DNA of 64,000 nt from Rhynchosporium graminicola (taxonomy: Eukaryota > Ascomycota > Leotiomycetes > Helotiales > Ploettnerulaceae), in NCBI GenBank assembly GCA_900074885.1, contig FJUW01000055.1:276827-340826 (forward strand). Reading direction: 5' to 3'. A program made the translations under genes and the position numbers. The notes beneath the pieces are model-generated. The model was not told where the DNA came from. It saw nothing but the letters and a program-made list of their open reading frames with translations, and ran no database searches. Positions 56,263 to 64,000 of the stretch are shown in pieces (the stretch's first letter is position 1; every line of letters begins with the position of its first letter).

Positions 56263-56530
56263 TATAATAATAGCTCACCTGAATATCATATGAGAAGAAG
56301 GATAGATACTAGGGCCTAAGTTCATAGGTATCCCGGTAGAACTAGTATCCGACTCGGTATAGTATCAGACTAGTACCGGTATATATATATAAGGTGCTTT
56401 ATACTCTATCTCTCTTCTTCTTCCTTTCTTATCTTTTTACTTCCTTCGTAGTAGACTATATAAGATCGCTCTCAGCTTCCTTACTTATTTATTCTTGCTT
56501 GTATACCGCCTTGAGTCTTATGTCGTTACA
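56263..56530 (+). repeat. 3' LTR of family A copy 3
   Basis: 268 bp, ends CTTATGTCGTTACA with the un-mutated CA end, directly before TAGTC. Confidence 0.92.
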
Positions 56531-56755
56531 TAGTCGCTGGTTCAATTGATTATTGACTTATCTTAAGATCTGTGATCGGGTATTGCTCGGGTAATAATTA
56601 GCATAGTCAACGTAATGTCTACTAGTGCAGCCGACTAGCGAGTCTCCCGGCCACTTCTCTGACTGACTGACTGTCCATTCAGATCGCATGAACACTGGGC
56701 CCAAGCGATTATCATCAACAACAATATCGAGAGCATTGGTTAAAAGCGCGCTTCG

Positions 56756-57715
56756 ATGGAGAAACAGCTCTCTGATATGTTCGATTTCGCCGTGTATACA
56801 TATACGAAACAAAACATCTGCGACAACACGCTGGACGATGCCCAGCTCGAGACACGATGTCCGCTCGACAATGGGCGGCGGCGACACCTCGACGCGTCCA
56901 CCCCCATCTCCATCTCCATCTCCATCCCCACGCGTTGTTCCGTCGGCCAGCTTGACCAGCTCCCAGTAGAACTTCTTATCCAGGTCCTGCTACAAATCGA
57001 CATTCCTTCGCTGACTCGTTTCCGTCTTGTTAACCGTCGTGCAATGGAGCTCGTTGAATCGGTCCCCCAGTATGCCGCGCTTATACAGCATTGCCCTAAT
57101 ATCATCCGCGCCATTGTCAGCATCCACGCAGACGCGTTTGACTGCGATACGCTCTACAGAACCCTCAGAACTCATCGATGCTCTACGTGTACGCGCTTCG
57201 GCGACCATCTCTACTTAATCGACTGCCGCAGAGTGTGCTACTTCTGCTTCACCCGGCGTCTGGAATACCTCCCCCTCACAGTCAGGCAAGCCTCGAGTTT
57301 CTTTGTTCTCGGCGCCGACGAGACGCAGCAGCGCAATGCTATTTCCACCCGCCGACGTTTACATGCAGCGAAACTCCCAAGCGTCTTGAGCCTGCCTGGA
57401 CGGTACTGTACCGCCTGGGGTAGTCAGGGAGGTAATTCGGCGCGGAAGCGCCTTCGGCTCTTCGATCACCGGGCAGTAGTCCAGAGTCTGGCGACCTCTA
57501 GTCTTACAAAGTTGGACAAAACTACCAGGGAACCTCGACGATTCATGGCCATCATCACCGCGCCGTATCTGCTCGATGCTGGCCGGCAGGCCGACTGGGG
57601 ATACTTCTGTCTTGGCTGCAAGGAAGAGAAGCAGGAGGATACGAGGCATTTCAGGATCAAATATACAAGAGGAGACATATTGGAGCACTTTGCGAGGCAT
57701 GGAAAGTCAAGGTGA
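56756..57715 (+). CDS. F-box domain protein
   Basis: 319 codons without introns. An in-frame TAA at about 56738 makes 56756 the first possible Met. Residues about 65-110 (GQLDQLPVELLIQVLLQI and onward to FRLVNRRAMELV) fit the F-box consensus LP-x-E-x(2)-x-x-IL...L..-R-V-x-R. It is followed by a Cys-rich segment with CSTC, CRRVCYFC and later CLGC pairs (about residues 140-170 and 285), an arrangement seen in many ascomycete F-box proteins and perhaps metal-binding. F-box proteins bind Skp1 and present substrates to SCF ubiquitin ligases; the substrate is unknown. It starts only 225 bp from the end of the transposon nest but shows no RIP. Confidence 0.75.
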   Translation: MEKQLSDMFDFAVYTYTKQNICDNTLDDAQLETRCPLDNGRRRHLDASTPISISISIPTRCSVGQLDQLPVELLIQVLLQIDIPSLTRFRLVNRRAMELVESVPQYAALIQHCPNIIRAIVSIHADAFDCDTLYRTLRTHRCSTCTRFGDHLYLIDCRRVCYFCFTRRLEYLPLTVRQASSFFVLGADETQQRNAISTRRRLHAAKLPSVLSLPGRYCTAWGSQGGNSARKRLRLFDHRAVVQSLATSSLTKLDKTTREPRRFMAIITAPYLLDAGRQADWGYFCLGCKEEKQEDTRHFRIKYTRGDILEHFARHGKSR

Positions 57716-58833
57716 TGCCAAGGATCCCGGGCAGGTTTATGCACGTCACTGAGGATTTGGTGGTGAAACCAAGCTCTTGATCTCGTGGGCATGTTTGAAA
57801 TGTTAGGTTTTCTCGCTCCGCCTTCAACAATAGCGCTTTTGGTCTCATCCCATATGCTACAACAATTACCAATTCAGTCCTTCTGAGTATCTCCAACACG
57901 ACTCTTCGAGGTTTAATCTAACCTCCAGAAAGACCATCATTGTACCAGATAGCCATCACAAACGCTCAACGGTGCATCTCATCCTTCCCTGAGTTCACCA
58001 TGTGCTTACTGCACATGTGCACCGATTCGGGCAGGTCCTCTTTCGTTATTGGACGACATTTGACGTTTGTACCCTGTCGCGCCAGACATTGCTTGAATTC
58101 CTCCGGCTTCCTTCAACCGCAACTGTACTTGCGGTAGGTCTGGACGCACATAGTGGCTGAGGTGCGGCGTCGTGAGGGGGCGTGAATCTGCTAAGTAAAT
58201 CAGGCCCACAGGCGTATCAAGGTGAAGAAGTTCAACTTACCTTCCTCAATGATCGAAGACGGATAAACGAAGTAGTAGAGGACCGGGGTTGCAGTACAGC
58301 ACTGATATCTGGGGTATGTTGTCTGTGTATTTCTTGCTTTCGAGGGCACTGGTATAATGAATGCTCTTGTTCAACATATTTGTGATCTGAACAGCTTCCT
58401 GTATGCTGACCTGCCGCGCGGTTACCTGGAGGCTGTGATTCCGCTTATCTTCTTGCAGATCCTCCTCATATGCCGGTACTTGCACGCCAATGGAAGCGCC
58501 CTTGGCGGTCGATGGTCAGCCCTGCGGCGAGCTTGCGACGTTTAACGCTCATGCTAGCCGCTGTATAAGACAAGGGTAACTCGTGGTTTTGCTGTTTGGA
58601 AAGCTGGCCAATCAGATAAGCGCGTCGTAGCGCCTACACGCACACTTGTCCACTATCTCGCGCCTCTATCGCTCCATTCTTCTTCGGCCCCATCGATTTT
58701 TTTGGTTCTCAATAACAAACAGTTTCTCACCGATTACACCTGAGTAATTACACAGCCTTCGTTGGTAAACGAGCCTTCTTTCGCCCGTCATCTCTCTCTC
58801 CTGCAGTCCATAGTCTCGGCGCCGCTTTCTGCT
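57716..58833. other. Intergenic region
   Basis: Normal composition. Several overlapping 60-80 codon frames on both strands have no recognisable motif. A CT-rich leader-like stretch occurs at about 58655-58830, before the small frame at 58834. Confidence 0.45.
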
Positions 58834-59031
58834 ATGGCCGTTCCCAAACCCAAAAATTCCAATGTCCGGCTCCTCGCGTGTCTGGTTGACGAGGAAGATA
58901 CAGACGATAGCGATTACCGCTTCCTTTTGGACGGGCAAGACGTCAAATATGTGACCACAAAGCCAGGAACGTCACTGGTGGCGGCGAAGTGTTTCAGCCT
59001 GTCGACAGGGGATACAGCGATTTTACTATGA
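58834..59031 (+). CDS. Possible small protein, 65 residues
   Basis: ATG at 58834 in the context GCTATGGCC, preceded by a pyrimidine-rich leader. The product starts MAVPKPKNSNVRLLACLVDE and contains an acidic patch (DEEDTDDSD). No family recognised. It could be one exon of a larger gene or a chance frame. Confidence 0.35.
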   Translation: MAVPKPKNSNVRLLACLVDEEDTDDSDYRFLLDGQDVKYVTTKPGTSLVAAKCFSLSTGDTAILL

Positions 59032-61458
59032 CTTCACAGTCAAAGAGAATACGTCAGTCCTTAGGAAGGGTTTGGTTTAGTGTAATATAGTAAGTACGCG
59101 TTAGGAAGATTACCAATTCATGTTAGATATAACGCTCCCAGTGAACGACAGGCTTGAACACTTGACCGCTGTACCTCTGTAGGTCTTTGCGTCAGTCCTT
59201 TTGAACCTACTGTTGCCTGGATTCGAGAAAGTGGGTCGGGTTGGGCAAGTGCACGGCTTTACAGATCAGATTGAGGATCACCTGGGGTGCTCTTCCTTTG
59301 CCACAGGAACACTGTATTTTTTCGCCTCTCATCTTCATAAGCTATCATCCCAACAACAGTATTATCTGGGAGCTTGAATTGAAACCTTTGCCATCGGCAA
59401 TGCACCGCGAGTCAAATACCTATATGTCTTGTTTCATGACCATGTGTAGGACTGAATAATCGTCGAATGTTTATGTCCTGATACTTAGGAGAAGCTAGAC
59501 ATATCAAAACCAAGATTTTGTCCTCGGGCTCTTTGCCTACACTAAGCGTTCATAAGAAAACATCCTCGTTAGCTAGCATTGGCTTTACGGAGTTACCGCC
59601 AGTAGAGTATTATCATAGCACTAGCGACAGCGGAGATGGATTTGCCTCTATAAGTAGTATTGGAACGGCTTTCACTTACTACTTAAGCAGCTAACATCCT
59701 GCTTGCAGACCTAAGTACTACTTATAGTAAAGTCACCTCACGCGTTGCTAGGTCAATAATACGACTTAAGTGCTCTACACCTTCGACAGATATATAGGCA
59801 TAGCATAAATGATTCAAGCAGCTAGGGAAAATCAGTGCGTCGCTTGATGTTACTACTTACAGTGAGTCACGTTTAGCCCTGAACTAGTGCGTTCATGACA
59901 CTTAAACGCTGGACGGAGAGTTTCTTCCGTACAAGAACAGGGAAGAGAGTGCGGAGTATGCACGATGAGATCTAGAGCCAAGCGACCCACTCCCATTAAG
60001 TGAATGAGCTGGGATGTGCGATTGGATTCTCGTACGAGCCTCACACCAATGTCGATAATGTAACCTGGCCACCTTTATTGTTCGTTTGGCAGTCATATAG
60101 AACTACCCGAGTAACATAGTTCCATATTTCACGTATCTCCTGTGAATACTGCAAGATAACAGCGTTATTCCGACCTGGTCTCTTGATATATGTGGTAAAT
60201 AGCTTTGTACGTCGCTATCACTAAATGAATCAAAGCAGTCAAGCACGGAAGAACAAATAGTCTTAGCATCACTAAGTTCTCTACTCCACAAATCCATCCG
60301 AGCCAATTGCTTTTAGTTTTTGATTTACAGCTAGTGATGTATACGGAGAGCTAAGCTACTTAACTGCGTTCTGGACTCGGAGTCGAGCCTTGCTGAAAGA
60401 GATGATGTCAAGAGTTTTTTGTTAAGTATACGCGTTAATATGCTCTTCAACGCCGGTTCCGGGAAGATAATGACCTATCGGCCCTAACATTAGTTACAGT
60501 TGAAGGTCTGTGATATAGGGGTTACTTAGAACGCAAATTCGCGAGGGTTTTCTTGATCCCCTAGGATCGTATGCAGTCATTATTGTTCTCATACTTATCT
60601 GATCAAGCCGGAACTGCTCATTGGTAGATACCGACTGGTAGATAACCTATTTAATGTCTTAATGATGAAAGCAGCAGCCTGGGAGCCATCTGATCTTAGA
60701 AAACACTGAAAATTTGTGCAGCTCGATCCTGACAAACAGGAGCCAATGTTTTGTCATGCTCATCCCCATTGTAGAAACTAAGCTATAAATTATTTGGAAA
60801 ATGATCTTCGCGGCGTATACTAAAGGATTGTGACGTAAGAGAATGCCTCGCTGCTTTAGGTCCTTGAAAGTGGAAAGAAGCTCGAATCACGTCAATAATG
60901 ATCATGCATGGCTCGGATCTTTATTTCCGCAGTTCTGGGAGGATATGACTTGCCTACAAGTGAGCCAAGAACTTTCATGCCGTACGGCTTTCTGCGTCTT
61001 GAACGCATCTAGAACCCAAGCTGTGGAGCTCATCTGATCTATAGCCTAATCTTACACTATGTGTTGAAAGTGAAGTGGTGTCTTGAACAGCATTATGGGT
61101 GCTTGCTTGCAGGTGAAAGTCAACTGTTTCCAAGTCCTACATTGCACTCAAGCGGCACAGTGCTGTCGATGAGTTACGCAATCCCCCATTTAATGGGAAT
61201 TCGATAAGATCATAAGATAGGATTAGATGTCTGCAGGTTTGGTGTGTACTACTGGAATTGATGAATTATAATCGAATCGTCACAGCATAAAGAGTCACTG
61301 CTCTCGACTTGAGATCAAAATACAGCAGACAAACCAGCCTCTCATCCACCTGCGATTTCTTTCTTCCTCGTAAAACTTCGTCGTCAAAATAACTTCTTCT
61401 TATCATTTAACTTCAACTAAACTCAAATTTCTTCAATCCTCAATCGAAATTTATAAAG
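59032..61458. other. Intergenic region, no confident gene
   Basis: About 2.4 kb of normal-composition DNA. Short frames (60-70 codons) occur on both strands without motifs, intron structure or leader. A 12-bp inverted repeat (CTATAAGTAGTA at 59648-59659 with TACTACTTATAG at 59716-59727) could form a hairpin. Confidence 0.45.
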
Positions 61459-61761
61459 ATGGATTGCAGTTTGACTCAATGCGCTATATATGGCGAGGAA
61501 TACGTTGTCAAGACCTTAGCTTGCCACGATGTTACGTTGCCAGCTCTCAATCCAGCCGTAAGAATAGTCCCTGGGGTAAGTGACTTACTGAATATCTCTC
61601 ATATCATATTAACCTCAAGACTGACGCATAATAAGATGCCAGGAGTCAGATGTGGAACATGTGCTAGCAGTGGTCAAGAAGTCTGGGTTATCCGTGGAAA
61701 GGCTTGCCCTGTCTGTGGCTCAGCTTGCTTATCTCGCTCGTACTATCGCCTGCTCTATTGA
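61459..61761 (+). CDS. Small Cys-rich protein with one 60-nt intron
   Basis: ATG at 61459 after a typical leader (CT/CA-rich, no upstream ATG nearby). A likely intron at 61576-61635 has donor GTAAGT, a CTGAC branch element and acceptor AAG; it is a multiple of three and has no stop, so the unspliced frame also stays open. Spliced product about 80 residues: MDCSLTQCAIYGEEYVVK, then RCGTC and CPVCGSAC, suggesting a small zinc-binding fold. No signal peptide. Function unknown. The acceptor AAG is unusual, so the intron is likely but not certain. Confidence 0.5.
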   Translation: MDCSLTQCAIYGEEYVVKTLACHDVTLPALNPAVRIVPGVSDLLNISHIILTSRLTHNKMPGVRCGTCASSGQEVWVIRGKACPVCGSACLSRSYYRLLY

Positions 61762-63812
61762 ATGATGCGAGTTCGCATTGACTGATAGCTTTCTAGCAAC
61801 TGTTTTCATCGAGCCCAATAAGCGAAATCCAGTATGGCACGTCGGATGACTTCCGACTAATGTCCTCGGGCGAGCAATAAGGTCTACTGTGATGATCATC
61901 TGGAAAGGAAACAGAAAAGGACTCGAGAACCCTTGTCGTAGACACTCTATAGTTCTTCTTAGGGTTGACAAAAGTTTAGGAAAATATTTGATCTTGGACA
62001 CAATCTATACTTAATATTTTGAAGTATACTTCGATAAGGCCCAAAAAACCAACTATTTATTATTTGTGCGTAGCATTAGAATATTCTATACTTCAAGGGG
62101 AGTCACTCAGTCATCCAATTAGCTGATCCGCCTTCTCTACTCCATTCTGAAAATAATGAATTCTGGGGCTAATAGCACAGATATCGAACGGTTGGTTGAT
62201 TTTTATGGCCTATACGAAGTACTTGTAAGGTAGTGCAACAAATGCATATACTAAAACATTACACGCGTCCGGAGTACTTGCTCCGCGGTAGAAGGGAATG
62301 TGGATGATAAAATTGCTTCTAAGGACAGGAATCTGGGAATTGCATGATGAGCCGTCCACTACCTGAGCGGCATGCCGAGCCTGACTAGCAGTAGATCAAT
62401 CAAAATGCGCCGCAGCAGAGACCCTTGTCCACGTTTTAAACTTTTAATGGCGCCGATCGGATTACAGACAGTGACGACTAGCTAAGGAAGCAGCCTTGGG
62501 ATCCGGCTTACTTATTTTCGAGCCGTAACCTATATATAAACCATCTACATGTACGCGGGAAACTGCCGACTCGAGACAGGCGAGAGCACCCAAATAAAAA
62601 TACTAAGATACATATTTCTCAAATTGATATAGTTCAGCTTCTCTCGACTGAGTTAAGAAAATTAGATTGAATAACTCTAGTTTATATCTGTAAATTTTGT
62701 AATATCTTGATCGTCAAAATGGTACGTTATTTCAAGGCTCAGACAAGCGCGAGTATGCCTTAAATTAGCAATTATTCCCACCACCCTGTAGAGAAACCTC
62801 TGACTTTTATTTCGTCGTTGATTCTCACAGTAAACAGCTCGCGACCGCGCCAGTCTCTAATTATCTGACAACAAATCCCTTTATATACAGCCTACATGCC
62901 CATCGTATTACTGCATCTTCCTATCTCTAAATAGTCAAAAAGCTATTATACACTATTATATATTTAAGTCAAAAAGGAAAGCAAGAGGGTGTTGCGTTAA
63001 TAACGCCAGTCTTGAGTAATGAGTATAGCTAAAATATTCTTTTATTCCTCGTTGGCTACTTGAATTTGCAAACATTAACAAAGAAAAATAGATCCCTCGA
63101 TTAAATATAATAGATTTGGTGTATATCCGAAATGAGAGAGTCAAGTGAATAAAGACTACTCTTGATAGATCACTCGTAGATTCCATGCTTCCTATACTGA
63201 AGCACTATTAAAAAGGTCAATTTTCATGTTCGTATCTTTATAGTTCTGATATATTATAGAGTAAGGGAACATAAGCGATATAGCAAGAGGCACGTTAGGA
63301 AGGAAAGAGAATGGTGGGAAATATAAAAAAAAAATTGGAATATTATTTATAAGGCCGCTCGATTATGAATGTGATATTTAACGGAATAAGAAGCTAACAT
63401 AGCGGAGATATGGAATTTAGAAGGCTATATGCAGCATCTTTAGGGGCAAAGAAAAAATATAGATAGGCTGTAGAATAAATCATACAGACTAAGGTATATT
63501 GAAAGACAGTTTAAGTAAGTATCTTTTGTCTAGATATCTAAAGGAAGAGAAGACTGTTAAGACTGCCATGGGATCTGAAATCTGGAAAGCTTGACTGAAG
63601 ATAGCTAGATGATTGGAATACTGCTACATTTGAGGAAACTCGTAGGGTTAGGTAACTGGGCCACTTTCATTGTCGCAAAGCGTGTCAGCTTGCTGCAATC
63701 TAAGTACAAAATGAACTTCAATTCCCGAATTGAAGCTTGGGGGCGTGATTTCTAACATGCTTTGAAATAAAAGTAACAGGCTTGTGAGCCGGCAATCACC
63801 ATCACCTTATGA
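61762..63812. other. Intergenic region, AT-richer towards the right
   Basis: No supported gene. Short frames at 61729-62001 and 62956-63186 (reverse strand) lack motifs. A poly-A run at about 63327-63335 and general AT enrichment occur from about 62900. Confidence 0.45.
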
Positions 63813-63950
63813 TCATCGACTCATCGGCCCGAGACTCTGTAACTTCAGATCAAGAGCAATAATAATAGTAAACACAATCCTCAAATCGTCCGAGTCCTTC
63901 ATCTTGAACAGGCCGTATTCCTCGACCTTTGCAAAGGCCGTCTGGTCTGT
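63813..63950 (-). CDS. Possible C-terminal exon of a gene continuing past the window edge
   Basis: The reverse strand is open from 63950 to a TGA at 63813-63815 and reads AFAKVEEYGLFKMKDSDDL and onward. Composition looks coding-like and a possible acceptor ACAG lies near 63945. Too short to assign; it would need the sequence beyond 64000. Confidence 0.25.
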   Translation of the reverse strand, partial: TDQTAFAKVEEYGLFKMKDSDDLRIVFTIIIALDLKLQSLGPMSR

Positions 63951-64000
63951 CTAAGAGCCATCATGGAGATATTGCTCGTATTTCTTTGGAAAACGACCAA

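Larger units (their letters stand above)
42761..56530 (+). mobile_element. Family A Ty3/Gypsy chromovirus, copy 3 (host of B and C insertions)
   Basis: 268-bp LTRs at 42761-43028 and 56263-56530, with a perfect TAGTC target duplication (42756-42760, 56531-56535). Subtracting the nested elements at 48599-50805 and 51059-54763 with their duplications gives 7848 bp, 72 bp longer than copies 1 and 2. The excess is an inverted internal duplication near 43479-43550. Forward-strand copy, so motifs are read directly here. Confidence 0.92.

Noticed and set aside
56558..57792. Several 70-127 codon frames on both strands around the F-box gene
   Set aside because: They overlap the 319-codon F-box frame in other frames and have no motifs.

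Overview
This window comes from a filamentous ascomycete (Pezizomycotina). The evidence is short spliceable introns, a secreted S53-type protease gene, a fungal F-box gene and, above all, transposable elements degraded by repeat-induced point mutation (RIP). Their CpA sites have become TpA, so Gln and Trp codons read as stops while element lengths are preserved to the base. About 85% of the window is a nest of mobile elements; genes survive in a few islands of normal base composition.

Region by region: 1-983 is AT-rich, starting with an (AGTAAT)n tract. A Tc1/mariner-type DNA transposon with 190-bp inverted ends (1499-16593) is split by a 4.1-kb DDE transposon with TA target duplications (3440-15353), which is split in turn by a Ty3/Gypsy chromovirus, 'family A' (5420-13195). 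An S53 (sedolisin) gene lies at 17548-19296. A hAT element (19806-39058, 8-bp duplication) contains a gag-only LTR element, 'family B' (20094-38464). That element holds a second family A copy (20428-29567, itself hit by another B at 26863-28221) and a different chromovirus, 'family C' (31162-38175, with an assembly gap). A host island (39059-41783) has one intron-containing gene. A small hAT relative follows (41784-42309), then a third family A copy (42761-56530) carrying nested B (48599-50805) and C (51059-54763) copies. From 56531 to the end is ordinary DNA with an F-box gene, a small Cys-rich gene and other weak candidates.

Nested insertions were delimited from terminal repeats and target-site duplications. 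Net lengths agree exactly: two A copies are 7776 bp each and two B copies have 1803-bp interiors. In all three LTR families a 10-12 nt stretch starting two bases inside the 5' LTR is complementary to a segment about 35-45 bp after the LTR TATA-like tract, the arrangement used for Tf1-type self-priming. Family B encodes only a Gag-like protein and shares the 3' part of its LTR and its priming site with family A, so B looks like a parasite of A. Family A also has an antisense reading frame downstream of pol in all three copies. The S53 protein lacks two of its catalytic residues without any sign of RIP.
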